Part shown: in pieces, positions 6,568-14,160 of the stretch
Position numbering within the stretch: the stretch's first letter is position 1
Layout of the letters: the number at the start of each line of letters is the position of its first letter
Assembly (NCBI GenBank): GCA_900546255.1
Contig: URCB01000042.1
Coordinates: 1-14,239 of the forward strand
DNA: 14,239 bases
Source of the DNA: an uncultured Eubacteriales bacterium
GTDB taxonomy: Bacteria > Bacillota > Clostridia > Oscillospirales > Oscillospiraceae
Direction of reading: 5' to 3'
Notes under the pieces: generated by a model
The model's database searches: none
Told to the model about the DNA's origin: nothing
What the model saw: the letters and a program-made list of their open reading frames with translations, nothing else
Made by a program: the position numbers and the translations under genes

Positions 6568-7896
6568 ATGAAGAAACGTCTGCTCAGCCTGGCACTGGCC
6601 CTGTGCCTGGTCTGTTCCCTCCTCCCCGGCACCGCTCTGGCCGCGGGAGAAAACCCCTTCACCGACGTGCCCGCCAGCCATTGGGCCCACGACGACATCA
6701 CCTACGTCTATGAGAACGACCTGATGAACGGCACCGACGGCAGCCTCTTCTCCCCTGAGAGCACCACCACCCGGGCTCAGGTGGTCACCGTCCTCTACCG
6801 GCTGGCCGGCCAGCCCGCCGCCGACTGGGCCAACCCCTTCTGGGACGTGCCCGCCTCGGCCTGGTTCCACGACGCGGTCACCTGGGCCTGGGAGAACGAC
6901 ATCACCGGCGGCGTCTCCTCCACCCACTTCGGGGCAGGCAATGCCGTCACCCGGGAGCAGCTGGCCACCTTCCTCTACCGCTACGCCCAGGACCAGGGGT
7001 ACGACACCTCCGCCCGGGCAGACCTGTCCGGCTACAGCGACGCCGGGTTGGTGAGCTCCTACGCCACCGAGGCCCTGTCCTGGGCCAACGCCACAGGGCT
7101 CATCATCGGCACCACCGCCACCACCCTCAGCCCCAAGGGCTCTGCCACCCGGGCCCAGGTGGCCACCATCCTCAGCCGGTTCTGCCAGGACGTGATCCCC
7201 GGGGGGTATGTGAGCCCTGCCCACATGATCCGCAACCTGGAAGACTCCACCCTGTCCAAGAAGGACACCCTGGTGGCCATGGCCGAAGTCCTGCTGGACG
7301 ACGGCTTCGCCCCCGCCTTTGTGGCCGGGATCCTGGGGAACATCATGGTGGAGGGGGACTGCGGCCGGTTTGAGAGTTCGGCCTACATCTCCAACCCCGA
7401 CGCAGAGCCCGACTACCTGGTCTACCTAGACGAGAACTACGACTACCGGGAGAAGTACTCCTACAAGCTCATCTATGAGGGCATCTCCCTCCAGGAGGTC
7501 TACAACATGATCCTGGAGCTGGGCCCCGAAGGGGCCAACGGCCGGGGGAGCTGCTTCGGCCTGGGCTGCCTGCAGTGGACCTCCTACGAGCGCATCAAGC
7601 GCCTGGTGGAGAACTACATCGAAGTGGCCGGCGACGCCGACACCATCACCCTGGCCCAGGTCCAGGAGGCGGAGGGCATGACCGTGAGCTATGAGCTCAA
7701 CAACACCTACCGCTCCGTCTACACCACCTGGCAGAGTGAGAACGCCGACCAGAACACCACCGAGGCGGCCTTCGCCGCCGGGGTCATCGTCTGCGTGCGC
7801 TACGGGGTGCCCGTGGGGTACAACACCGAGGAGGTCCAGAACACCCGGGGTGCCCTGGCCGAGGCGGTGTATAATGTGATGATGGGGAACTCTTGA
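6568..7896 (+). CDS. Secreted SLH-anchored phage-tail-lysozyme-like protein
   Basis: Exported, wall-anchored 442-aa protein, probably a peptidoglycan-cleaving enzyme. The signal peptide is MKKRLL plus a hydrophobic core with an ALA cleavage site near residue 25. Three SLH repeats lie at about 30-85, 90-146 and 155-208, close to those of the preceding gene (shared FLYRYA, DTSARADL and LSWA blocks), so the two are paralogues with exchanged C-termini. From about 230 the sequence resembles the phage tail lysozyme family: FVAGILGNIMVEGD (251-264, E262 a candidate catalytic acid), then GLGCLQWT (331-338) and a following helix with basic residues. AAAGGAG lies 7 nt before the ATG. The gene has its own promoter and ends before two hairpins and a strong terminator. 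The SLH call is firm; the lysozyme call rests on motif resemblance. Confidence 0.85.
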   Translation: MKKRLLSLALALCLVCSLLPGTALAAGENPFTDVPASHWAHDDITYVYENDLMNGTDGSLFSPESTTTRAQVVTVLYRLAGQPAADWANPFWDVPASAWFHDAVTWAWENDITGGVSSTHFGAGNAVTREQLATFLYRYAQDQGYDTSARADLSGYSDAGLVSSYATEALSWANATGLIIGTTATTLSPKGSATRAQVATILSRFCQDVIPGGYVSPAHMIRNLEDSTLSKKDTLVAMAEVLLDDGFAPAFVAGILGNIMVEGDCGRFESSAYISNPDAEPDYLVYLDENYDYREKYSYKLIYEGISLQEVYNMILELGPEGANGRGSCFGLGCLQWTSYERIKRLVENYIEVAGDADTITLAQVQEAEGMTVSYELNNTYRSVYTTWQSENADQNTTEAAFAAGVIVCVRYGVPVGYNTEEVQNTRGALAEAVYNVMMGNS

Positions 7897-7976
7897 AATT
7901 TGGGACCCGCTGACGCTGGGCTCCCAAATTTGAACAGCAGCCGCTGCGCGCGCCCTAGCGGGCACACTGGCGGCTG
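7896..7976 (+). repeat. Two inverted repeats in the 3' UTR of the lysozyme-like gene
   Basis: AAATTTGGGA (7896-7905) pairs perfectly with TCCCAAATTT (7922-7931), beginning on the last base of the stop codon. A second stem, CAGCCGC (7938-7944) with GCGGCTG (7970-7976), encloses a smaller GCCC/GGGC hairpin. There is no T-run after either. They may protect the mRNA 3' end or form a short structured RNA. Confidence 0.5.
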
Positions 7977-7983
7977 AGCGGAA

Positions 7984-8018
7984 TAAAACCCCTGGCGGAG
8001 CCAGGGGTTTTATCTTTG
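7984..8018 (+). terminator. Rho-independent terminator of the second SLH gene
   Basis: TAAAACCCCTGG (7984-7995) pairs with CCAGGGGTTTTA (8001-8012) around a 5-nt loop, giving a 12-bp stem, followed by TCTTT. The A-rich left arm and T-rich right arm make it potentially bidirectional. Confidence 0.85.
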
Positions 8019-8057
8019 GATTGGGTTGCCCCCTTGGGGGCAGGGAAAGGGAACCGC

Positions 8058-8086
8058 TGGAAAAAACGTTGGCTTTATGGTATCCT
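8058..8086 (+). promoter_or_regulatory. Promoter of the restriction-modification gene
   Basis: TGGAAA (8058-8063), a 17-nt spacer and TATCCT (8081-8086) with TGG before it. The -35 is weak (4 of 6) and the extended -10 may compensate. The start codon lies 34 nt downstream. Confidence 0.5.
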
Positions 8087-8120
8087 ATTTACAAACGACC
8101 CGTTCCGGGAGGGTATTGCT

Positions 8121-10883
8121 ATGAAACCCATAGAACAGAAAACCGCCGCCAAACAGTTCGCCGCCTACTGGGCCACCCGAGGAGACGAAAAGCAGGACAC
8201 CCAGAGCTTCTGGCTGTCCCTGCTGCGAACCGTCTATGGCGTGGAGAACCCCGCCCAGTTTATCCAGTTTGAGGTTCCCGTCAAGCTGGACCATGTCAGC
8301 TACATTGATGGATTCATCTCAGAGACGAAAGTGCTCATTGAGCAAAAAAGCGCCAGCGTAGACTTGAACCGGGGCTACAAGCAGTCGGACGGGACCTTCC
8401 TGCGTCCCTACGAACAGGCCCGCCGCTATGCCGGGTTCCTTCCCCATGATCAGAACCCCCGGTGGATCGTGGTCTGCAACTTTCAGGAGTTTCAGATCTA
8501 CGACATGAACCGGCCCAACGACGAGCCGGAAACCCTCCGTTTGGCAAACCTAGAAAAGGAATACCACCGTCTCCAGTTCCTGGTGGATACAGGGAGCACG
8601 GTGGTAAAGAAGGAGATGGAGGTCTCCCTCCAGGCCGGGGAGATCGTGGGGACGTTGTACGACGCCCTGCTCAAGCAGTACAAAGACCCGGAGAGCCCGG
8701 AGACTCTGAAAAGTCTCAACGCCCTTTGTGTCCGGCTGGTGTTCTGCCTATACGCAGAGGACGCCGGGGTTTTTGGCAGCCACGGGATGTTCCAACAGTA
8801 CCTACAAAACCACATCCATGACGCCCGACGGGCCCTCATCGACCTCTTCCGCGTCCTGGACACCCAGCCGGAGGACCGGGACCCCTACATCGACGAGGAC
8901 CTGGCCGCCTTCCCCTACGTCAACGGCGGGCTGTTCGCCGACGAGGACGTGGTCATCCCCCGGCTGGACGAGAACATCGTGGACCTGATCCTCCACCGGG
9001 CCAGCGAGGACTTTGACTGGTCGGTGATCAGCCCCACCATCTTCGGAGCCGTCTTTGAGAGCACTCTGAACCCGGAGACCCGGCGGAAAGGAGGCATGCA
9101 CTACACCTCCATCGAGAACATTCACAAGGTCATTGGCCCGCTGTTCCTGGACGATCTCCGGGCTGAGCTGGACGACATCAAGGCCATCCCCGTGGACAAA
9201 ACCCGGAACAAGCAGCTGCGGCAGTTCCAGACCAAGCTGGCGGGGCTCACCTTCCTGGACCCCGCCTGCGGCTCGGGGAATTTTCTGACGGAGACCTACC
9301 TCTCCCTGCGGCGCCTGGAGAACGAGGTCATTGACGCCCTGCTGTATGGCCAGGTCATCCTGGGCCAGGTGACCGACCCCATCCGGGTCTCCATTGGCCA
9401 GTTCTACGGCATCGAGATCAACGACTTCGCCGTGACCGTGGCCAAAACTGCCCTGTGGATCGCCGAGAGCCAGATGATGCAGGAGACGGAAAAGCTGGTG
9501 CGCCATACCCTGGACTTCCTTCCCCTGCGGTCCTACGCCAACATCGTGGAGGGCAACGCCCTGCAGATGGACTGGGAGAGGGTGGTGCCCAAGCGCGAGC
9601 TGGATTACATCATGGGCAATCCGCCGTTTGTGGGGCATCAGTGGCGGACAAAAGAGCAAGCTGTTGATCTTGAAAGTGTATGTAAGGACATACCAAAGTG
9701 TGGGAAATTGGACTATGTTTGCGGATGGTATGTAAAAGCTGCGGATTATATGCAGGGCACGCAGATTCACGCTGCTTTTGTATCCACCAATTCGATTTCA
9801 CAAGGAGAGTCCGTCGGAATCTTGTGGAAGCCGTTATTTACAGAGAAACATCTGACAATAGAATTTGCATACCGGACCTTTGTTTGGACCAGCGAGGCAA
9901 AGGATAAAGCTGCCGTTCACTGTGTTATCATTGGCTTTACCTGTGGAAGTTCACAAACTACTCGCTTATTATATGAGGGGAATCGATGCCGTATAGTGGA
10001 TTATATTAATGGCTATCTCTTGCCTGCGCCAGATGTTTTCATAAATTCAAGAGGCAAAGCATTACATGGATTTCCTTCCATGGTTCAAGGAAATAAACCG
10101 TGGGACGGAGGACATTTGATATTGTCATCGGAGGAAAAAGAGGAATTGGTATCAAAATATCCTCAAGCAAACGAGTTTATAAAGTTATTTATTGGCTCAT
10201 ATGAACTTATCAATCATAAGGCAAGATATTGCCTATGGCTCCAAGAAGTGTCACCTAGCAAATATAGAAATATTCCTGGGATTATGAACCGATTGAAAGC
10301 AGTTGCGGAGATACGAAAATCAACAAAAACTGCTGCTGTGCAAGCACAGGCAGAAACTCCAATGCTTTTTTCACAAATTAGGCAGCCAAGCACCAAGTAT
10401 TTAGCAGTGCCCGAAGTATCATCTCAGAATAGAAAATACATCCCCATTGGTTTTCTCACCCCAGACATCATTGCCAGCAATAAATTGTATTTGGTGCCGA
10501 ATGCTGACCTTTATATGTTTGGTATTATGACATCTAATGTTCATATGGCTTGGATGCGGGTAATTGCTGGTCGTCTGAAAAGCGATTATAGCTATTCTCC
10601 TGCCGTTTACAACAACTTCCCCTGGCCTACGCCCACCGACGAGCAGAAGGCCAAGATCGAACAGACCTCCCAGGCCATTCTGGACGCCCGGGACCTGTAC
10701 CCGGATGCCAGCCTGGCCGACCTCTATGATCCGGCCACCATGCCGCCGGAACTGGTCAAGGCCCACCAAGAAAATGACAAAGCTGTGATGCGAGCCTACG
10801 GCTTCGACATCAAAACGACCACCGAGAGCAGCTGCGTGGCGGAGCTGATGCGGAGGTATCAGGGGTTGATGGAGGAGGCATAA
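8121..10883 (+). CDS. MmeI-like single-chain restriction-modification enzyme (Type IIL/IIG)
   Basis: Bifunctional DNA N6-adenine methyltransferase and endonuclease in one chain; modification and cleavage share one target-recognition domain. The 920 aa match MmeI in length. The N-terminus (1-155) is nuclease-like with a PD-(D/E)XK pattern, D63-x10-E74-Q-K76, then a helical spacer to about 330. The class I methyltransferase core has motif I LDPACGSGNFL (D380 to F388) and motif IV NPPF (500-503). A recognition region ends at SYSPAVYNNFPWP near 830, followed by a helical C-terminus. The ATG at 8121 is chosen because GGGAGGG lies 7 nt upstream and similarity begins there; an in-frame ATG at 8016 lies before the promoter and in the terminator T-tract. 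About 9640-10612 is AT-rich while both ends are GC-rich, indicating replacement of the recognition half. It overlaps the DUF2971 gene by one base. A methylase-only relative such as DISARM DrmMI is less likely given the intact nuclease motif. Confidence 0.88.
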   Translation: MKPIEQKTAAKQFAAYWATRGDEKQDTQSFWLSLLRTVYGVENPAQFIQFEVPVKLDHVSYIDGFISETKVLIEQKSASVDLNRGYKQSDGTFLRPYEQARRYAGFLPHDQNPRWIVVCNFQEFQIYDMNRPNDEPETLRLANLEKEYHRLQFLVDTGSTVVKKEMEVSLQAGEIVGTLYDALLKQYKDPESPETLKSLNALCVRLVFCLYAEDAGVFGSHGMFQQYLQNHIHDARRALIDLFRVLDTQPEDRDPYIDEDLAAFPYVNGGLFADEDVVIPRLDENIVDLILHRASEDFDWSVISPTIFGAVFESTLNPETRRKGGMHYTSIENIHKVIGPLFLDDLRAELDDIKAIPVDKTRNKQLRQFQTKLAGLTFLDPACGSGNFLTETYLSLRRLENEVIDALLYGQVILGQVTDPIRVSIGQFYGIEINDFAVTVAKTALWIAESQMMQETEKLVRHTLDFLPLRSYANIVEGNALQMDWERVVPKRELDYIMGNPPFVGHQWRTKEQAVDLESVCKDIPKCGKLDYVCGWYVKAADYMQGTQIHAAFVSTNSISQGESVGILWKPLFTEKHLTIEFAYRTFVWTSEAKDKAAVHCVIIGFTCGSSQTTRLLYEGNRCRIVDYINGYLLPAPDVFINSRGKALHGFPSMVQGNKPWDGGHLILSSEEKEELVSKYPQANEFIKLFIGSYELINHKARYCLWLQEVSPSKYRNIPGIMNRLKAVAEIRKSTKTAAVQAQAETPMLFSQIRQPSTKYLAVPEVSSQNRKYIPIGFLTPDIIASNKLYLVPNADLYMFGIMTSNVHMAWMRVIAGRLKSDYSYSPAVYNNFPWPTPTDEQKAKIEQTSQAILDARDLYPDASLADLYDPATMPPELVKAHQENDKAVMRAYGFDIKTTTESSCVAELMRRYQGLMEEA
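9640..10612 (+). other. AT-rich replaced segment inside the RM gene
   Basis: Codon use changes abruptly from G/C-ending to A/T-ending just after the NPPF motif and back again at the YNNFPWP block. The reading frame is kept throughout. Translated, it covers the rear of the methyltransferase domain and the target-recognition region (about residues 506-830). The two borders fall on family-conserved motifs, which are natural crossover points. It is interpreted as a swapped specificity cassette; the borders are estimated by eye to within a few tens of bases. Confidence 0.6.
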
Positions 10884-11761
10884 TGGATATTCCAAAGCTG
10901 TACAAGTATCGTTATTTCAATGAATCGCCGGTTTCCAGAAATGGATTGCCAAACGGTGAGAAAATTCCTCAATGGCAGCAAGTCCTATATGACGGCTTAA
11001 TATTTCCGGCCTCACCAGAGACTTTTAACGACCCATATGATTGCGATTTTGTATTGTCAGATGATTTCTTAAATAGCAGGACAGCAAGGAAAATATTGGC
11101 GGACACGCTTGCTCAACGGTGCCCAATTACAAAAAACGAGAGGGACGAATTACTCAATACAGACAATGTAGAAAAAACATTAAAATCCATTCTTTGGCAC
11201 TATTTTCGAATCAGAAATAGCGGGTTTGCTCAAAGGATGTTAAACGATCTTTATATAACATTAAAACAGGCCCGAGATTCTTTGAGAGTAGCTTGTTTTT
11301 CAGAAACCAATCGTTCGATTTTAATGTGGAGCCATTACGCCCACAATCACCAAGGCTTCTGCATTGAATATGATTTTAGTCAACTTGAATATAAGCAACA
11401 CTTGAAACCTGTTCGCTATGTAAGCGAGCGGCATTATATTCCTGGTGATTTTGCGGACCATATATCCCCCAATGCTGGAAACGCAATTTATGAAGCAGCT
11501 TTATACAAATCAGCAGAATGGAGTTACGAAAAAGAATGGCGTCTTGTAATGTCAAAAATAGACCTAACCCATCCAGAATACAGTGAGCGTATACCAGTTA
11601 TGGCAGTAAATGCGTTCATTCGCGCCGTATATTTAGGAGTCAAAGCTAGCAAAGATTTTGAGAAGGCCATCTGTACACACTATAAAGAAACACCCGTTAA
11701 AATCTATCGTATGAAGTTGAGTGCAAGCAACTATTCCTTGCAAGCGGAACAAATTCAGTGA
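10883..11761 (+). CDS. DUF2971 domain protein, coupled to the RM gene
   Basis: Protein of 292 aa with the DUF2971 pattern: KLYKYRYF at 5-12, GLIFPASPETFNDPYDC at 38-54, CFSETN from C138, MWSHYAHNHQGFCIEYDF from M148, and EKEWRL at 216-221. No signal peptide or membrane segment is seen, so it should be cytoplasmic. The biochemical function of the family is unknown to me. The ATG shares its A with the RM stop (TAATG), and GGAGGAGG just upstream inside the RM gene can serve as its ribosome site, so translational coupling is likely. Its base composition is AT-rich, unlike the 270 bp of RM gene immediately before it, which implies separate ancestry or arrival with the swapped cassette. Coupling suggests an accessory or regulatory role for the RM system, or an independent defence function; this is inference. 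Confidence 0.85.
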   Translation: MDIPKLYKYRYFNESPVSRNGLPNGEKIPQWQQVLYDGLIFPASPETFNDPYDCDFVLSDDFLNSRTARKILADTLAQRCPITKNERDELLNTDNVEKTLKSILWHYFRIRNSGFAQRMLNDLYITLKQARDSLRVACFSETNRSILMWSHYAHNHQGFCIEYDFSQLEYKQHLKPVRYVSERHYIPGDFADHISPNAGNAIYEAALYKSAEWSYEKEWRLVMSKIDLTHPEYSERIPVMAVNAFIRAVYLGVKASKDFEKAICTHYKETPVKIYRMKLSASNYSLQAEQIQ

Positions 11762-11825
11762 GAACAATGTCATACATGAAGTGAAGTCTCAACCGTATTC
11801 ATTGATGCCAGAACGCATACAACAG

Positions 11826-11860
11826 AAGATCCCGCCCTTCCAGCAGGGCGGGATCTTTCA
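11826..11860. terminator. Shared bidirectional terminator between the DUF2971 gene and typA
   Basis: AAGATCCCGCCC (11826-11837) pairs perfectly with GGGCGGGATCTT (11846-11857) around an 8-nt loop, a 12-bp stem. Plus-strand transcripts end with CTTTCATC. Minus-strand (typA) transcripts leave the stem at TTCTGTT, a weaker T-tract. The two genes converge on it. Confidence 0.85.
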
Positions 11861-11877
11861 TCTATTATCTATTCTTC

Positions 11878-13713
11878 TCACAAATTCTGATACTTCTTAT
11901 TCCCCTTCAACGCCTTCATGCGGATCTCGTGGTTCAAAATCCGTTTCCGCAGGCGGAGGGTCTTGGGGGTGACCTCCAGCAGCTCGTCGTCGGCCAGGAA
12001 CTCCAGGCACTGCTCCAGGCTCAGGTTCCGGGGGGGCACCAGGCGGAGGGCCTCGTCGGAACCGGAGGCCCGCATGTTGGTCAGCTGCTTTTTCCGGCAG
12101 ACGTTGACGGTGATGTCCTCGCTCTTGGGGGTCTCCCCCACCACCATGCCGCCGTAGACGGGCACGCCAGGGCCGATGAACAGGGCGCCCCGCTCCTGGG
12201 CGGCCCACAGGCCGTAGGTCACCGACTCCCCGTTCTCGAAGGCGATGAGGCTGCCGGTGTTCCGGCGGCTGAGCTCGCCCTTGAAGGGGGCGTAGGAGTC
12301 AAAGACCGAGGCCATGATCCCCTCCCCCCGGGTGTCGGTGAGGAACTCGTTGCGGTAGCCGAAGAGGCCCCGGGCGGGGACCAGGAACTCCAGCTTCATC
12401 CGGGTGCCCACGGGGGTCATCTCCAGCAGGTCGCCTTTGCGGGAGCCCAGCTTCTCGATGACCGCCCCCACCGCGTCGGCGGGGACGTCGGCCACCAGGC
12501 GCTCCATGGGCTCGCACTTCACCCCGTCGATCTCCTGGTACAGGACCCGCGGGGGGGAGACCTGGAACTCATACCCCTCCCGGCGCATGGTCTCGATGAG
12601 GATGGACAGGTGCATCTCCCCCCGGCCGGCCACGTTGAAGGCCTCGGTGGTGTCGGTGTCGCTGACCCGGAGGGAGACGTCCTTGAGGGTCTCCCGCATG
12701 AGCCGGTCCCGGAGGTTCCGGGAGGTGACGTATTTCCCCTCCCGCCCGGCGAAGGGGGAGTCGTTGACGGAAAACGTCATCTCCATGGTGGGGGCAGAGA
12801 TCTTCACGAAGGGCAGGGCCTCGGCGTGGCCGGCGGCGCAGATGGTGTCCCCGATGGTGATGTCCCCGATGCCGGACATGGCGATGATGTTCCCGGCGGA
12901 GGCCTCGGTGACGGGCACCCGGGCCAGGCCCTCGAACTGGTAGAGGCTCACCGCCTTGGCCTTGCGGCTCTGCTCCGGGTCGTGGTAGTTGCAGACGGTG
13001 ATCTCCTGGTTCTGCTGGATGGTGCCCCGCTCGATGCGGCCGATGGCGATGCGGCCCACGAACTCGTTGTAGTCGATGGAGGACACCAGCATCTGGAAGG
13101 GCTGGCTGTCGTCGGCCTCCGGGGCGGGGATGTAGCTGAGGATGGTCTCAAAGAGGGGCTGCAAATCGGTGCCCAGCACGTCGGGGTCGGTGGAGCAGAT
13201 CCCCTGCCGGGCCGAGCAGAAGAGCATGGGGGAGTCCAGCTGCTCGTCGGTGGCGTCCAGGTCCAGGAGGAGCTCCAGCACCTCGTCCATGACCTCGTGG
13301 ATGCGCTGGTCGGGCCGGTCGATCTTGTTGATGACCACGATGACCCGGTGGCCCAGATCCAGGGCCCGGGAGAGGACGAAGCGGGTCTGGGGCATGGGCC
13401 CCTCGGCGGCGTCCACCAGAAGGATGACGCCGTTGACCATCTTCAGGATCCGCTCCACCTCCCCGCCGAAGTCGGCGTGGCCGGGGGTGTCCACGATGTT
13501 GATCTTCACATCCCCGTACTGGATGGCGGTGTTCTTGGCCAGGATGGTGATGCCCCGCTCCCGCTCCAGGTCGCCGGAGTCCATCACCCGGTCCTGGACC
13601 TCCTGGTTGGCCCGGAAGGCGCCGCCCTGTTTCAGCATCTCGTCCACCAGCGTCGTCTTTCCGTGGTCGACGTGGGCGATGATGGCGACGTTGCGTAAGT
13701 GTTCATTCTGCAT
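11878..13713 (-). CDS. typA: Ribosome-associated GTPase TypA/BipA
   Basis: Translational GTPase of the EF-G/LepA superfamily, which acts on ribosomes in 50S maturation and growth at low temperature or under stress. The G motifs are all present: G1 AHVDHGKT (13-20), G2 in RERGITI, G3 DTPGH, G4 NKID and G5 SAR. EF-Tu domain II-like, EF-G C-like and TypA-specific C-terminal regions follow, ending in the LRLRKRILNHEIRMKALKG segment typical of the family. The ATG at 13713 is chosen because AGAGGAAG lies 8 nt upstream and the family begins NVAIIAHVDHGKTT; the longer reading frame to 13788 runs through leader hairpins. The protein of 611 aa has normal length. It has its own promoter at 13953-13981 and converges with the DUF2971 gene. 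Confidence 0.97.
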   Translation of the reverse strand: MQNEHLRNVAIIAHVDHGKTTLVDEMLKQGGAFRANQEVQDRVMDSGDLERERGITILAKNTAIQYGDVKINIVDTPGHADFGGEVERILKMVNGVILLVDAAEGPMPQTRFVLSRALDLGHRVIVVINKIDRPDQRIHEVMDEVLELLLDLDATDEQLDSPMLFCSARQGICSTDPDVLGTDLQPLFETILSYIPAPEADDSQPFQMLVSSIDYNEFVGRIAIGRIERGTIQQNQEITVCNYHDPEQSRKAKAVSLYQFEGLARVPVTEASAGNIIAMSGIGDITIGDTICAAGHAEALPFVKISAPTMEMTFSVNDSPFAGREGKYVTSRNLRDRLMRETLKDVSLRVSDTDTTEAFNVAGRGEMHLSILIETMRREGYEFQVSPPRVLYQEIDGVKCEPMERLVADVPADAVGAVIEKLGSRKGDLLEMTPVGTRMKLEFLVPARGLFGYRNEFLTDTRGEGIMASVFDSYAPFKGELSRRNTGSLIAFENGESVTYGLWAAQERGALFIGPGVPVYGGMVVGETPKSEDITVNVCRKKQLTNMRASGSDEALRLVPPRNLSLEQCLEFLADDELLEVTPKTLRLRKRILNHEIRMKALKGNKKYQNL

Positions 13714-13747
13714 AGTATATTCTTCCTCTCTTGGCAAAACCACCGGG

Positions 13748-13885
13748 GCCCCGCACAGCGGGGCGCGCCAGGTGGCGCGTACAAACAATTTCCGCAGGAA
13801 ATTTTTGGCGCAAGGCGGAATTCACTTCCGCCGCGCAAGTCCAATCCATTCGGGGGTCCCCCCGCAGGGCAAAGCCCTGTGGGGG
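13748..13885 (-). promoter_or_regulatory. typA 5' leader with five consecutive hairpins
   Basis: The leader (about 13714-13946) lacks a convincing gene but holds five stems: 13748-13754/13758-13764, 13764-13769/13774-13779, 13787-13793/13797-13803, 13814-13820/13826-13832 (extended by GCGC arms to 13805-13838), and 13859-13870/13874-13885. The first two share a base and would stack. It could be a cold- or stress-responsive leader or a repeat array; no known riboswitch class is recognised. Confidence 0.45.
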
Positions 13886-13952
13886 CGTCATTCTGCACAG
13901 TCTTGCACCTCAGTTGCGCTTGCGTAAAATTCCTGATTTTCAACGGCTTTTT

Positions 13953-13981
13953 ATTATACTATTGAATATAGAGGTTTGCAA
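13953..13981 (-). promoter_or_regulatory. typA promoter
   Basis: On the minus strand, TTGCAA (13976-13981), a 17-nt spacer and a perfect TATAAT (13953-13958). It lies in a distinctly AT-rich island between the GC-rich repeat and the leader. Expected transcription start is near 13946, giving a leader of about 230 nt. Confidence 0.8.
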
Positions 13982-13997
13982 GTTGATTTTTTGGGGG

Positions 13998-14106
13998 GCG
14001 GTACTGCGTACCCTGCGGGTGGGCGGGGCTCTTACGAGACCTCGGGGCGCAGCGCCCCGTAGGGCGCCTACCCGGCGGGGCCCCCGTTTCTCCCGAGAAA
14101 CGGGGG
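13998..14106 (-). repeat. Dispersed GC-rich hairpin repeat, right copy
   Basis: The reverse complement of about 13998-14092 aligns with 1-95 (see that entry). This copy shows the outer end missing from the left one: CCCCCGTTTCTC (14081-14092) and GAGAAACGGGGG (14095-14106) form a perfect 12-bp inverted repeat. Internal hairpins are GGTAC/GTACC (14000-14012) and GGGGCGcagCGCCCC (14044-14058). It begins 17 bp upstream of the typA -35 box. There is no coding frame. Confidence 0.65.
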
Positions 14107-14115
14107 GAAAGAGGG

Positions 14116-14142
14116 CCAGAGGGGAGAGGTTCTCCCCTCTGG
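14116..14142. repeat. Perfect 12-bp hairpin beside the right repeat
   Basis: CCAGAGGGGAGA (14116-14127) pairs with TCTCCCCTCTGG (14131-14142) around a 3-nt loop. It has no T-run after it and no gene beside it. It may belong to the same repetitive element as the neighbouring 14081-14106 palindrome. Confidence 0.6.
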
Positions 14143-14160
14143 ACTCCCTGCTCTGGTTTG

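Noticed and set aside
7896..7976. CRISPR or attachment site
   Set aside because: Only two unrelated inverted repeats are present, with no regularly spaced direct repeats and no integrase nearby.
8016..8120. In-frame N-terminal extension of the RM protein from an ATG at 8016
   Set aside because: It begins in the T-tract of the preceding terminator and precedes the promoter; the ribosome site and family similarity start at 8121.
10419..10895. Minus-strand open frame of 158 codons at the RM 3' end
   Set aside because: It lies antisense inside the RM gene and crosses its composition boundary, with no motif or start signal.
11929..13698. Plus-strand open frame of 589 codons opposite typA
   Set aside because: Antisense shadow of a clear TypA gene with the same low-complexity G/V/D/H/L composition and no ribosome site.
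13632..13965. Short open frames on both strands in the typA leader
   Set aside because: They run through hairpins and the promoter, lack ribosome sites and have no recognisable protein character.
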